From the NCBI RefSeq assembly GCF_024679095.1, contig NC_066509.1:16583589-16647588 (forward strand): a stretch of DNA of 64,000 nt, written 5' to 3'. How positions within the stretch are numbered: the first letter of the stretch is position 1; each line of letters starts with the position of its first letter. The notes beneath the pieces are model-generated. The model ran no database searches, was not told the DNA's origin, and was given only the letters and a program-made list of their open reading frames with translations. This DNA comes from Eriocheir sinensis. Its lineage: Eukaryota; Arthropoda; Malacostraca; Decapoda; Varunidae. The position numbers were made by a program, and so were the translations under genes. Shown piece by piece: positions 44,380-56,560 of the stretch.

Positions 44380-44720
44380 TGGTGATGATACTGTGTAAGT
44401 GATGATGATGGTGTTAGAGCTGAAGATGAAGGTGGTAGTAGTCCATGTGCTGGTGAATAGTTGATGATGATAGTGGTGGATATATTAATGATGCTGATAT
44501 TAGCCGGAGATAAATGGCAGTTGAAGTAGAAGGTAGGAATGCTAATGATGATGGTGGTGATTATGAGATTATGATTATGTGATTATTATCGTGTGATTGT
44601 TCGGTGGAACTATGAGATTATGAGGATTGGATATAGTTACGGAAAGCAGCTGGTAGAAGTAATGAAATCTGATGAGGATGAAGGTGCTGATGATGATAAT
44701 GACTGTTAATTGATGTTAGG
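44380..44720. repeat. Degenerate GATGAT/GGTGAT repeat
   Basis: Imperfect GATGATG, GTGATGAT and ATTATGAGATTATGA units over about 340 bp. Confidence 0.6.
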
Positions 44721-45156
<436 letters not shown>

Positions 45157-45293
45157 GGGGGGAGCCAGGTGTCCAGTTATCTCTTGACCAAAGTCGCTGA
45201 AGTTAGGGCTGCTTGAAGACCTGGAGGGCGTGTGGGTAAACTTTCGGTACTCGATGTTAGTTGGATATTGCTACCATCATGAGGTGGGACTTT

Positions 45294-45510
45294 GGGTCAT
45301 ATTCTTAAACATTTCGACGCCCAAACACACATATCTGAAAAGGCTTACGCAGGAGTGGTGGGCATTTTCAGGGGTAGTTTTATGACCCTTCTGATTGGTT
45401 GGCCCTTCTTCTGTACCATGAATCTAAAAAAAGCACTCATTAGAACCCGTCTGATCTCCTTTAAGGCCTTTGGAAATAGTTGATGGGAAAGGTGGGAGAC
45501 TCTGAGTTAA
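45294..45510 (+). repeat. ~220-bp dispersed repeat, copy 4
   Basis: It starts GGGTCATATTCTTAAACATTTCG and shares GGGTAGTTTTATGACC, CTTCTGTACCATGAA and TTTGGAAATAGTTGATG with copy 1. The orientation is the same as in the other three copies. Confidence 0.8.
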
Positions 45511-46075
45511 ACGGGGGTCCTTTGAATCACCACGTCTGCCCACTGACCATTCGACCACCGCCTCCCCACCAGTTGTTGTTATCCAGAGCTTATCCTTAAC
45601 TTAGCCTCGTAGTTATACGTTTCTTGGCTTTCTTGTGTTCAACTCTATTGCAGTTTCTGTTTATCTTTCAGTATCTCGTAATAAATCCTGAAGCTTCTCG
45701 TAGCCATCAGTATTGCCTGGTTTGCATTTTATACGTATATTCACCTCTCTGTTAAGCCTTCGGTCTCGTGTGGGTCTTTATGGGTCTTCCTCTATGGTTC
45801 TTTCTCTCTTGGTCTTACTTGGTCTATTTCTTGTTCTTTCACCCCTGGTCTTTCACTCTTGGTTTATCGTGGCCTCGTTCTCTTCTGGGTCTTCTCTCGG
45901 GGTCTATCCTCACCTTTATATCAATCTATCAAGGTCTCAATACAGTGCAACCTCTTTTTCCATCTCTATTGTCTACCCTTTTTTTTTTCCTTTTCCTTCC
46001 GCAATATTTACTTCTCTGTTGCTCTCGTTCCCCTTTAGGGCTGTCTCGGTGCTTCTGCGTGTCAGTTGGTTAGGG

Positions 46076-46080
<5 letters not shown>
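45511..46080. other. T/C-rich unique sequence
   Basis: TCTT/GGTC-rich sequence with imperfect TTGGTCT and TGGTCTTTC recurrences (45768-45905). Hydrophobic frames have no recognised domain. Confidence 0.4.
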
Positions 46081-46112
<32 letters not shown>

Positions 46113-46121
46113 TGTGTGTGT

Positions 46122-46173
<52 letters not shown>
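46081..46173. repeat. Compound (CT)n(GT)n microsatellite
   Basis: A CT array (46081-46109) runs directly into a GT array with CG interruptions (46110-46173). Confidence 0.98.
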
Positions 46174-46175
<2 letters not shown>

Positions 46176-46359
46176 AGGCGTCGCCGTGTTTCTGCCTGTC
46201 CCGGTGTCTCGCAGGGGAGTAATGGAGTCAGCGAGGTGTGGGCTGATCTGTACACCCAACGGAGCGGCGCCCTCTGTCGTTGTTTATGGGGTACAGGCGA
46301 CTTCTCCCTCTGGACATCCTCCTCCTCCATTTCCTCTTCCTTCTCCTCCTTCACCTCCG

Positions 46360-46518
<159 letters not shown>

Positions 46519-46869
46519 CTCCTTCATTCCTCTTGCTCTCCCACACCTCCGTCACCCTTAATTAACCTGGCTTCCCACATGCCTCCATTCTCTTGCTATA
46601 GTTGTCAGGCTCATATCTCGCCTCCCCTCACCTATTTCCTCTCCCCATACCACCTCAGTACCTTCCCTCCCCTCGTGACAAGTTACCTCCCCATTTCCTT
46701 CTTCATCTCACCGTCGTCTTTTACCTGCTGTCTTACGGAGAGATGAAGCAGGGCAGAAATATTAGCGAAACAAGCTGGTCCCGTGAAAGACTTAGTAATA
46801 GATGATAAACAAAGCCGTGTCACCTGTTTTACCTTGTTTGTTTATCATTCCTTCGGTCAGCTGCAGTCT

Positions 46870-46945
46870 CATTCTTTTTTTTTTACAGCACAGAGAGCAG
46901 CTTAAGGGCAACAAAAAGAAGATGTAAAAAAAAAGCCCGCTCCCT
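46870..46945 (-). repeat. ~85-bp dispersed repeat, copy B
   Basis: On the minus strand: GAGCGGGC, T-run, GTTGCCCTTAAGCTGC, CTCTGTGCTGTAAAAAA. Same orientation as copy A. Confidence 0.75.
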
Positions 46946-47450
46946 TTTCCTTCCTTCTTTCCATTTTCTCCTCTTCCCTGAAAATCTATTGTCTTTATTT
47001 TTCCTTTCATCCTCAAGTTCCTGCTTTTCACTGTCTTCCGTCCTCACATTCCTCTTCAGTTACTTCATCTTCATTCCTTCACAATATTTCTTTCTTTCCT
47101 TTTTTCCTCTTCCCTGAATATATTTCCTTTCTCTTTTTATCCTTAATCTTTCAGTTTCTGCCTTCCCCTTTTCTCCTCCTTTATTCCTCCTCATTTACTT
47201 TACCCTCATTTCTCATTCCGCTTCATTCCTCTCGTTCTCTTCTCTCATCTCTTTTATATTTGCTATTTTATTCTTTCACCCTCCAGCCCTTGCATACCCT
47301 TTTCCTTATTTCTCAGATTCTGTCTTCCCTTTCTTTATTTCCTTTCTTTTCCTCAAACTTCTTTCTTCTACCTTTCCCATTTTCCTGCACCGCCTCCTTC
47401 CTCTCCTCTTTCCCTTATTGTTTCTTTTCACTTTCTTCTCACCGGTAAAT
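46946..47450. repeat. Polypyrimidine tract
   Basis: TTCC/TTTCT-rich sequence with a local repeat of TTTTCCTCTTCCCTGAA(A/T)AT at about 46966 and 47100. Confidence 0.75.
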
Positions 47451-47462
47451 TTTATTTCTTAC

Positions 47463-47465
<3 letters not shown>

Positions 47466-47549
<84 letters not shown>
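47466..47549. repeat. (GA)n microsatellite, ~84 bp
   Basis: A pure GA array. Confidence 0.98.
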
Positions 47550-47553
<4 letters not shown>

Positions 47554-47654
47554 AAAAAAACAACATGGATGAGGTGGAGAGCATTGCAAGGTAGAAGAGG
47601 AAAACTTGACAACTCTTCCCCTAGTCCCTTCACACACACCTCCTTCTTCTAGTG

Positions 47655-47974
47655 CAGCATTTCCCAACCTGAGGGAAATTTCTCCCTGGGGCAGATTTTA
47701 TGATTCCAGGGGGGAAATTTAACCTGAAGCAAATATAGATTACTAGCAATTAGTCGGCGAAAACGGGGCCGTTAGAGCTATTGATTGACAGATTTGTGTT
47801 ATTAAGCAAGTAAATACTGTGTTTGGCTACAATTTATTTATTATATTATTTGTGTTATTAAGCAAGTAAATATCGTGTTTTGGCTACTTTTTTCCTCGTC
47901 CACATGAAGGGGGAAATCCGGGTGGTTGGAGTTGATGGAGGGGGAAACGACAGTAAAAAGGTTGGGAGCCACTG
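47655..47974. mobile_element. hAT-like MITE, 320 bp
   Basis: It starts CAGCATTTCCCAACCTGAG and ends AAGGTTGGGAGCCACTG, giving ~16-bp terminal inverted repeats of the CAG-GG-TTCCCAACCT type typical of hAT elements. It is flanked by near-perfect 8-bp duplications, TTCTAGTG (47647-47654) and CTCTAGTG (47975-47982), which differ at the first base only. The interior holds a diverged ~40-bp direct repeat (TTTGTGTTATTAAGCAAGTAAATA at 47790 and 47846). No coding capacity. Confidence 0.88.
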
Positions 47975-47994
47975 CTCTAGTGTCACCCCCTATC

Positions 47995-48515
47995 ACCCAG
48001 GCCCTTTACCCCCACTTCCTCCAGTCTCTTCTCCCCTCTTTTCATCCAGTCCCTTCACCCCTCTCTCCAGCCCAATCACCCCACCCTTTTCCTACAGTCC
48101 TTTCACACTCCATCTTCATCCAGTCCCCCCCCCCGTCTTCCCTTAGATCCGTCACCCCCCTTCCTCCACTCCCAATCCTTTCTCTTCCCCCAGTCTTTCC
48201 CACTCCACCTTCCACCTTCAGCCCCATCACACACTCCTCCCTCATATTCCTTCCTCCAGTCCCTTTATACACCCCTTCCCCCAGTCCCTTCAAACCTTCC
48301 CTTCCCCCAGTACCTTTACATCTTCCTTCCCCCAGTCCCTTCAAACCTTCCCTTCCCCCAGTACCTTTACACCTTCCTTCCCCCAGTCCCTTCACCACCC
48401 ACTTCCTTCAGTCTCTTCACACCCTCCTTTCCTTCAGTCCCTTAACACACATTCGCCCAATCCCTACACTCCACTTCTTCCAGGCCCTTCACACCCTCAC
48501 CCACAAGGAAAAAAG
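47995..48515. repeat. Polypyrimidine tract with a 51-bp minisatellite
   Basis: CCCAGTCCCTTCA-type units throughout. At about 48250-48400 a 51-bp unit (CAGTACCTTTACA, then CCCCCAGTCCCTTCAAACC) repeats about three times. Fifty-one is a multiple of three, so 17-residue peptide repeats appear on both strands, without gene support. Confidence 0.85.
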
Positions 48516-49083
48516 AGAAGGGTGATGGAGTCAGGGCGGCGGTAATGAGGCCACGACACACCAAATGGGACAGCAAACGACGGCGATGAGACGGAAGAAC
48601 GAGGGGGAGGTAAACGTGTCCTGAGGAAGACCATGGAGGAGGAGGTGGAGGTGGAGGTGGAGAAGAGGAACGAGGAGGAGTGGATGGAGGGGGATACAGA
48701 ATGGACAAGATGATGATGGTTATGATGATATTGATACTGATGATGATGATGATGATGATAAATGATGGAGGAGGTGGAAGAGGGAAAGAAAACAACCGGA
48801 AACATTAAAGAGGAGTAAAAAAATCAAGAACCACAAAAAGGAAAAACAAGATCTGAGAAAAAAATATGAACTCAAAACTCGGGACGTAAATAACAAGGGA
48901 AAGAGGAAAAAAAAAAAGAGAAACATGAATAATAACAATAATAACAAAAACGAATAAGAGAGGAAAAAAAGGAAAGCAGGCGAAGGATAAGAAGAATACA
49001 GTAAAATTTGGCGGTGGAAATGGAGGAGAAAGAAGAGTAAGATGGAGGAAAAGGAACAGGAGGAGGAGGAGGAGGAGGAGGAG
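48516..49083. repeat. Purine-rich tract with (GAT)n and (GGA)n
   Basis: GGAGGTGGAGGTGG near 48634-48660, GATGAT runs at about 48707-48765, A-rich sequence, then (GGA)n at about 49057-49083. It continues G/A-rich to about 49219. Confidence 0.75.
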
Positions 49084-49257
49084 CATGTTGCGGAAAATAA
49101 ATGGGAACAGAGAGGAATGAGATTTAGTAGGAGGAGGAAAAGAACGAGAGGAAAGAGGAGGAGGAGGTGGAGGTGGAGGTGGAGGAAGAGGAGAAGAAGA
49201 AGGAGGAGGAGGAGGAGGCATGACGCTTGCTTGACATTAACCCGACACCGATCTGGC

Positions 49258-50014
<757 letters not shown>

Positions 50015-50110
50015 TTTTGTAGGAGCAGCGAATAGCGGACCTTTTTTTCGTTATTGTTTCCTTTTTTCTGCCCTTGAGTTGCCTCCATTGCTGTAAAAAA
50101 AAAATCCTTA
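50015..50110 (+). repeat. ~85-bp dispersed repeat, copy C
   Basis: TGTAGGAGCAGCGAATAGCGG, T-run, TTATTGTTTCC, CTGCCCTTGAGTTGCCTCC, then ATTGCTGTAAAAAAAA. It is close to copy D at 59208. Confidence 0.8.
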
Positions 50111-50394
50111 CCCCCCCTTCCTACAAAGTCATACTAGGCTTCCTTCACAACATGCCACATCCCACACACCCTCATAACCATTCATTCGCACTCCACACAC
50201 CCATCTCCCACCCCGTTTCCACCCATCTTCACCCACATACACCCAAATATCCCCTTTCCTCCTCCTCCCCTATCATCCGTCAACACAACACTACATTCCC
50301 TTACAGCCATTACATCTATCATTACATTCAAATTACATTCCAGTTTTCGAATCCCAAGTCCCATTACACATCGCTACTCCCCCTTTATAATCCT

Positions 50395-50760
50395 TCTCTT
50401 CCCTACACTTCCTCACTTTCCCTTCACTCCCCTCCCTCCCTTACACCCCCTTCATAATCCTTCTCTTCCTTACACTCTCTCACTCCTCCTTCACTCCCCT
50501 CCTCCCTCCCTTACACCACCTTCACAACCCTCCTCTTCCTTACACTCCCTCACTTCCCCTTCACTCCCCTCCCTCTCCTTACACCCCTTTCACAACCCTC
50601 CTCTTCCTTACACTCCCTCACTTCCCCTTCACTCCCCTTCCTCTCCTTACACCCCCTTCACAACCCTCCTCTTACCTACACTCCCTCACTCCCCCTTCAC
50701 TCCCCTCCCTCTCCCTACACTCCCTCACACCCCCTTCACAACCCTTACCCTCCTAACGCT
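50395..50760. repeat. ~66-70-bp minisatellite, ~5 copies
   Basis: Units of TTACACC(C/A)CCTTCACAACC followed by CTCCTCTTCCTTACACTCCC and TCACTCCCCTTCACTCCCCT. Unit starts are near 50441, 50510, 50579 and 50647. The same unit appears again at 52194-52330. Confidence 0.92.
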
Positions 50761-50927
50761 ACCTAAGACATTTGCTCCTTCACACAATTCCTGCACATCC
50801 TAAACCCTCTAACACACCCTCTCCTTTGCCTCCTTGCACCCCTACACCTCCTCCCTCCCCTGCCCAACACTCCCAGGAAGGTCGCCAAACACATAAATCT
50901 TGGCCCACGTCCCCCGCCGGCGCCGCG

Positions 50928-50928
<1 letters not shown>

Positions 50929-50973
<45 letters not shown>
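50929..50973. repeat. (CA)n microsatellite
   Basis: A pure CA array of about 44 bp after a GC-rich segment. Confidence 0.97.
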
Positions 50974-50975
<2 letters not shown>

Positions 50976-51012
50976 GACAAACATACGTAGACAAACACAA
51001 GCCTATTCACAT

Positions 51013-51013
<1 letters not shown>

Positions 51014-51081
<68 letters not shown>
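51014..51081. repeat. (CA)n microsatellite, ~66 bp
   Basis: A pure CA array about 40 bp after the previous one. Confidence 0.98.
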
Positions 51082-51082
<1 letters not shown>

Positions 51083-51398
51083 GTTTCTAATTAGGTCTGC
51101 CACGGTTACTTCCTCCTTTATATACTTCGCAATTAGAATCTCTCTATAACTCCTATTTTCCATTCTCGCCGTCGGTGAGTTGCCATGAGAATTAACATAC
51201 AAACGCACGCACCCGTTTTTTTCTATAGCCGGATTTAACTGACTTCATAATTTTGTTTCCGAGCAATTTCAGGATCGTTTTGTATATCTTTGTGTCGTGT
51301 GTGTGTGGATATTTTTGCTTGTTAGGAAACATTCACTTAAATTGTCCTGAGTGCGCAGTGTATTAATTAGTCGAACGGTTTTCACAGGCGTATCCTTC
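51082..51398. other. Unique non-coding sequence
   Basis: Mixed composition. No gene was recognised. Confidence 0.35.
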
Positions 51399-51426
51399 CT
51401 CCTCCTCCTCCTCCTCCTCCTCCTCC
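51399..51426. repeat. (TCC)n microsatellite
   Basis: About nine CTC units. Confidence 0.95.
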
Positions 51427-51533
51427 ACGTTCTCTTCCCTTTCTCCACTACTTTATCTTGCGGCTGCATTTGCCTCGAGACCCGAAGGCAAGAGAAAGGA
51501 GAAGCAAATAAAGAGGAGAAAATAATTGCTAAT

Positions 51534-51535
<2 letters not shown>

Positions 51536-51600
<65 letters not shown>
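51536..51600. repeat. (GA)n microsatellite, ~64 bp
   Basis: A pure GA array, followed by a G-run. Confidence 0.98.
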
Positions 51601-51607
<7 letters not shown>

Positions 51608-51720
51608 TCAAAGCACAGAAGGTATGGAAAAGAAAACAGCACAAGAATAATGGCCTGACGGGAACGCGCTGGCTCAGGAGACAGACATAGACAGGAACTT
51701 GATGTCCCGAAAGAATCTAC

Positions 51721-51722
<2 letters not shown>

Positions 51723-51764
<42 letters not shown>
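51723..51764. repeat. (GA)n microsatellite, ~42 bp
   Basis: A pure GA array, second of three within 450 bp. Confidence 0.97.
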
Positions 51765-51771
<7 letters not shown>

Positions 51772-51906
51772 AAGAAGACTGATTTTGTTGTTGTTATTGT
51801 TGGTTTTGTTATTGTTATTGTTGGTGAAGGTGGTGATGATTAACAACTTTGTCTCTTTTACAGGTGAGTTGTGTTCCGTGGGTGAGCGTGAACGACGGAC
51901 AGGTAA

Positions 51907-51908
<2 letters not shown>

Positions 51909-51977
<69 letters not shown>
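51909..51977. repeat. (GA)n microsatellite, ~69 bp
   Basis: A pure GA array, third of three within 450 bp, starting just after a GTAAGG splice-donor-like string. Confidence 0.98.
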
Positions 51978-51978
<1 letters not shown>

Positions 51979-52193
51979 GGACTTGCAATCAATATCGGAA
52001 AAGTTTAGGCGGATCCTCTAAAAATTCAATCAAAAATAGGACTCCACTTGTGCCTCCACGCAAACATTCTCCCCCTCCGTTGCTCTCTTTGCCCTTTTCA
52101 ACGTTCGGACCCGAGAGAGAAGTCCGGCCCAGTCCAGATCAGCGTGACCTTCCCTACCCAGCCTGACTAGTCCGTCTCATTCCGTCTCAGTCC

Positions 52194-52330
52194 TTACACC
52201 CCCTTCACAACCCTCCTCTTCCCTACACTCCCTCACTCCCCCTTCACTCCCCTCCCTCCCTTACACCACCTTCACAACCCTTCTCTTCCTTACACTCCCT
52301 CACTCCCCCTTCACTCCCCTCCCTCCCTTG
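52194..52330. repeat. Displaced fragment of the 50.4-kb minisatellite
   Basis: Two head-to-tail units carrying CCTTCACAACCCTCCTCTTCC and TCACTCCCCCTTCACTCCCC, matching the array at 50395-50760. It begins and ends abruptly in unique sequence. Confidence 0.88.
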
Positions 52331-52439
52331 AACGTTGAGCTTGAGTGTTGTCTTGAAGGTATGATTTAGTTATCGCTGGAGCAATGATGTATGATTAATG
52401 TTAAGGATGGAATATTACTTGGTTCCATTATTTACTGCA
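52331..52439. other. Unique non-coding sequence
   Basis: No recognised feature. Confidence 0.3.
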
Positions 52440-52605
52440 CTCACTCCGCTCCCTCTCTCCTGGCGCCACGCTCGACTATTTCTTTGCTGTAAAATTAGAA
52501 GAGTAAATAAATAAATAAATAAATAGATTCAGAGATAGATATACAGGTAGGCAGATAGATACGTATGTAGGTGGGTAGGTAAGTAGATGGTTAGATAGAC
52601 AGAAC
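52440..52605. repeat. Duplicated segment with TAAA/TAGA/GGTA runs, copy 1
   Basis: CCTGGCGCCACGCTCGAC, TTCTTTG, AGAAGAGTAAATAAATAAATA and TCAGAGATAGATATA, then AGGTAGGCAGATAGATACG and GTAGGTAAGTAGATGGTTAGATA. It matches 53700-53866 nearly end to end. Confidence 0.88.
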
Positions 52606-53370
52606 AAGAGAGATGGAACAGGAGAGTTTGGTCAAGCTCATCACAGGTGCTACATTGTTACCAAACGAGCCGCGCGAAATTGAAAGTGATAGATACAATA
52701 TTTTTTTTTTGTGTGTGTGTGTGTGTGCTCTTAATGATCCTGACCATATCTAGGGCACAAAAAAATGCTATTGAATCTGCATCAGTTTGAATTTCGCGTG
52801 GCGCCTGTGTTTAAACTGGATAAACTCCTATTTTCTGGCTCTGTTTTCATGCTACTTTAAATTAGTCTGCTATACCTCATTCTTCTTTCACTTTTTTCTC
52901 TATTTTTTTTTATATTGGTTTCTATTACCTTTCATAAATATCTACTTTCATACTTTTATTAATTATATGTTCATCTATTTATCCCGTTACTCGCTCACTC
53001 ATTTACTCACCTACTCATTTTCTTTACCTTTACCTTTTAAGTTATTATCGTCTTTACACTCGCAACAGTTTCTGGCTTACTGTTTCTTGATCGGCCGTTT
53101 GTGTTGGCGGGTCGGTCGGTGGTTCACGGCATCGGTGGGTTTTGTGAGGCTTCGTGGTGTTGGTTCGTCGCAATGGTCGGTGGTTCATTTCGTGGTTCGA
53201 GGCTGCGGGTTGCGGCCTCAAAAGATTTATTGGCCGAGGTGAGCCAAGCCGCGGCGGCCATATTTCAGACTGTGTACACTGAGAGTTGATTTTTGCGTCC
53301 TCCTCTTTATTTTCCTCCACAACTGTTATTATTTGGGGGAGGGGAGAGGGCGTGTGTGCGTGAGTGCGTC
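52606..53370. other. Non-coding, with a CpG-rich island
   Basis: T-rich to about 53070, then a GC/CpG-rich segment (53090-53270) with GGTCGGTCGGTGG. A frame is open from CAACAG (acceptor-like) at about 53069 through GGCCGAG/GTGAGC (donor-like) at about 53239, but no protein family is recognisable. I leave it as a possible exon only. Confidence 0.25.

Positions 53371-53372
<2 letters not shown>

Positions 53373-53426
<54 letters not shown>
53373..53426. repeat. (GT)n microsatellite, ~54 bp
   Basis: A pure GT array. Confidence 0.98.
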
Positions 53427-53427
<1 letters not shown>

Positions 53428-53699
53428 CAATCTCTTTGACTGTGTGCCTTTCATTACTTGCGCCTGTTTGTCTATCTGCATTTTCCCTTCAAGTCGTTAA
53501 TAAAAATACTTTCTTATCTCTGCTGCAGCCTGATGAGGTTATTTCCTTCTCTCTTTGGCCGCCGTGATCCAGTTTTCTTCTTATCTTATTTCGCAGGATT
53601 TATTTTGGAACTTGGGCGGGAAGCAGGCAATAGGTCGTCGGCGCCTTTTAATTTTCCCCAGCGTGTGAAAAGTTGGTCTCTGTCGTCACTTGTTCCACT
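53427..53699. other. Unique non-coding sequence
   Basis: No recognised feature. Confidence 0.3.
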
Positions 53700-53866
53700 C
53701 CCTCCCTCCCTCCCTCCCTCCCCTGGCACCTTGCTCGACCAATTCTTTGGCCTAAAATAAGAAGAGTAAATAAATAAATAAATGGCTTCAGAGATAGATA
53801 TAGAGGTAGGTAGGTAGATACGTAGGTGAGTGGGTAGGTAAGTAAGTAGACGGTTAGATATATGAA
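53700..53866. repeat. Duplicated segment with TAAA/TAGA/GGTA runs, copy 2
   Basis: CCTGGCACCTTGCTCGACCA, AGAAGAGTAAATAAATAAATA, TTCAGAGATAGATATA and GGTAGGTAAGTAAGTAGACGG match 52440-52605 in order. It is preceded by a (CCCT)n run. Confidence 0.88.
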
Positions 53867-54250
53867 GGATACTAGATAAAAACAGGTAAATAGATAGACA
53901 TCGATAGAATGGAAGGAGAGATGGAAAAAAAATGATTGAATAAGTGAATGGAGGAAAGATGAGTGAATTGCCAGAGAAAATGAGTGAAAGAAATATGAAA
54001 GGAATTACAAGGAAATAAAAAAGAAAGGAAAGGAAAGTGAACCGAGTGAATCAATGAATAAATGAGAGAAGGCAGAAAATATAACTAAAAATAAACCAAA
54101 TGAATGAAGAACTGAAATTAAAGCAAGAGCCAAAGAATGAAAGGAAAAAAGAAATACACGAAAGAAACAACAACAACAAAAAACAGAAGAAAGAACGGCA
54201 GGAAGGAAGGAAAAGGAAATACAACACTATGACAAAATGGTTAATGTGTT

Positions 54251-54252
<2 letters not shown>
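53867..54252. other. A-rich non-coding sequence
   Basis: A/G-rich with GAATGA and AAGAAA recurrences; no gene. Confidence 0.5.
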
Positions 54253-54307
<55 letters not shown>

Positions 54308-54334
54308 CTATCTATCTATCTATCTATCTATCTC
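54253..54334. repeat. Compound (TC)n(CTAT)n microsatellite
   Basis: A TC array (54253-54299) runs directly into CTAT/TCTA tetranucleotide units. Confidence 0.97.
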
Positions 54335-54479
54335 TTCCATCATCGTCTTATATTCGCGAGTTGTATAACGTTACCTCAATTGACAAACCTCGCCAGGCAA
54401 TCACATTCCCCATGACTCTCCGCTCCCTCGACGCCCTTGGTTAATTGGATCCTCCCCGCGGCCCGTCTACCCATCCGTA

Positions 54480-55010
54480 CTCCTTTCCTCCTTCCCTTTT
54501 GTCTCCTTCCATGTGTTTTCTTAGCATTCCAATTTTGTTTATCGCCGGTGTCGTTTTCTTTTTACCTTTATTCGTTTTCTTCTTAATTTTTGTTCGGTTT
54601 TTCTTTTTCCTGTTGTTCTTGTTCTTTTACTCCATCCCTTCACCCTCATATTCTTGTTCTTGTTCTCTCTCTCCATTTCATCATCTTCATATTCTTTCTC
54701 GTTCGCCTTCCATTTTCCTCTTCCACCGACTCTACTACTTCCTCCTCCTCCTCCTCTTCTCCTCTTCTCCTCCTCCTCTCCTCCTCCTCCTCCTCCTCCT
54801 CCTCCTCCTCCTCCTCCCCCTCCTCCACTTCCTCTTCCTCTTTTTGGTATATAAGCAGGGAAACGTGTTCTATACCAGATGGCCTTTTGCTGTCTGCTTT
54901 TCTATTTTCGACGTTTCCTCCTCCTCCTCCTCCTCCTCTTCCTCCTCCTCCTCCTCCCCCTCTTACTCCTCCTCCCCTCCCTCTACACGATCTTTATTAT
55001 TTTCTTCGGG
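54480..55010. repeat. Polypyrimidine tract with (CTC)n arrays
   Basis: TTCTTG/CTTCC-rich sequence with (CTC)n runs at about 54738-54830 and 54916-54975, separated by a unique segment. Frames are low-complexity. Confidence 0.85.
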
Positions 55011-55840
55011 CACCGTCAAACATTCGTCTTTTCACTCGCGTTGGGTCACCACAAAAAGACTAAACAGAACGGAATAGAACCACGAAATCACCGTGACCTT
55101 GAGGGAGCCAGGATGCGCGCCGAGTACCGCACGCCGTAGCGGAATTATTTTCTGCGTTAATCTGCCAATATCGGCATTTCGGAAACCTGTGAGGGCGGGA
55201 AAATTTACTCACTGCATTTACTGTAAAAAGCATTACTCCCTTCGAAACAAACAAACAAAAAAGAAGGATAGAGGGGGGTGGGGTGGGGGGTAAGTGTGGT
55301 ATCGACATATTGATCGATTCTGTGCAATAAAGAAAATCAGAGAGCCTTATATTCTCAGTCCACAAAGGGAACACAAAAAGAAGAATAGGAAGTGGGTCTT
55401 ATATATGTCATTATTTGCGATGCGAAAATATCCCTATCGATAACACCAACCCATTTCTCTAATATATATCATTTTCAGCACGGCTCAACCTTTCTCTTCT
55501 TCAACATTACTTTCCCTCACCTATCTTATGCACAGCCTTTTCATAAAATATATACTCATTCATTTATACTCGTACAACACTAATCTCTATTCAAACTCTA
55601 CCTTTTTCTCACTCATATACATCACCGTCTTTTCTTTTATAAACTCTCAAACATATTCTTTTTTTTCCTAAATACATAAAACTATTCCCTGACACACATG
55701 ACTCGACATTTCTCAAACACTATGTCTTTCCTCATTCATCATATACATAGTCCAATTATATTTTCTTAATAAATTCTCAAATCTATTCGTCTTCAGTCCA
55801 CTTTCTTTCAGCTTATTATACAAAGCTCACTTTCCAACAT
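55011..55840. other. Unique, partly AT-rich non-coding sequence
   Basis: CpG-containing sequence to about 55200, then AT-rich. Two diverged blocks share CATATACA(T/C), AATAAATTCTCAAA/ATAAACTCTCAAA and CTATTC (55540-55780), a decayed duplication. No gene was recognised. Confidence 0.4.
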
Positions 55841-56560
55841 GCACGACTCGGCTCTTCTTTTATCAAAAACTGCTTACTTAAGTTTCATAGCCCCTCCTCT
55901 CGTTTTTCCCATTAAACAATCACATTTATCCCTCATTCTCATACGTGGCGCTTTCTTTCTCCTCCACACACAACTCTCTCATCCCAATTACGACCTTCTC
56001 CTTCTCGTCGGCCACCCGCATGCACCTTTTCCTCTACCACGGCCCTCTCCTTCTCATATTCGGCCTCTTTCTTGTCCCCTCCAACGACCTTCTCTGCCCT
56101 TCCGCTCCTTCAAGTAATGTTCCCTTCCCTACCCTTTCCAAAACGCACTACCCTCAACTCCTTCCCACATACGACCACCTTGTCCCCTCAAACGACCCTC
56201 TCACCCTCTCTTCCGCTTCCACTCAAGTAACGTCCCTTTCTCACCCTTGCCTCTTTCCATACGACCGTCGCCCTGTCCTCTCACCCTTAAACTCTCACCC
56301 TAACTCCCCCTGCCCTCTCCCTCGTTCCCTTGGTGCAAAATACGACGGACACCTCTACGCTCACACGCACTCCCATATACCCTCACCGTCCCAGCATATG
56401 GAATCACTCCTCTCCTCCCATCCCCTCTCATCCCCTTGCTTCCTTGGTTCAAAATACGACTGTCAACTCTCCCATACACTCACCGTCTCTCCACACGGAC
56501 TCACCTCTCCTCTCCCCTCCCAGCACCTCTCCTTGCTTCTTGGGCTAAAAAGTGTCCAGT
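55841..56560. repeat. Pyrimidine-rich tract with diverged repeats
   Basis: C/T-rich with CCTTG(G)TTCAAAATACGAC-type blocks (56327 and 56444) and CTCACCGTC/CTCTCCTCCC recurrences. Frames up to 221 codons are Ser/Pro/Leu-rich artefacts. Confidence 0.65.

Noticed and set aside
53069..53239. An internal coding exon in the CpG-rich island
   Set aside because: Acceptor-like and donor-like strings bracket an open frame, but the sequence is partly repetitive (GGTCGGTCGG) and no protein similarity is recognisable; kept only as a remark.
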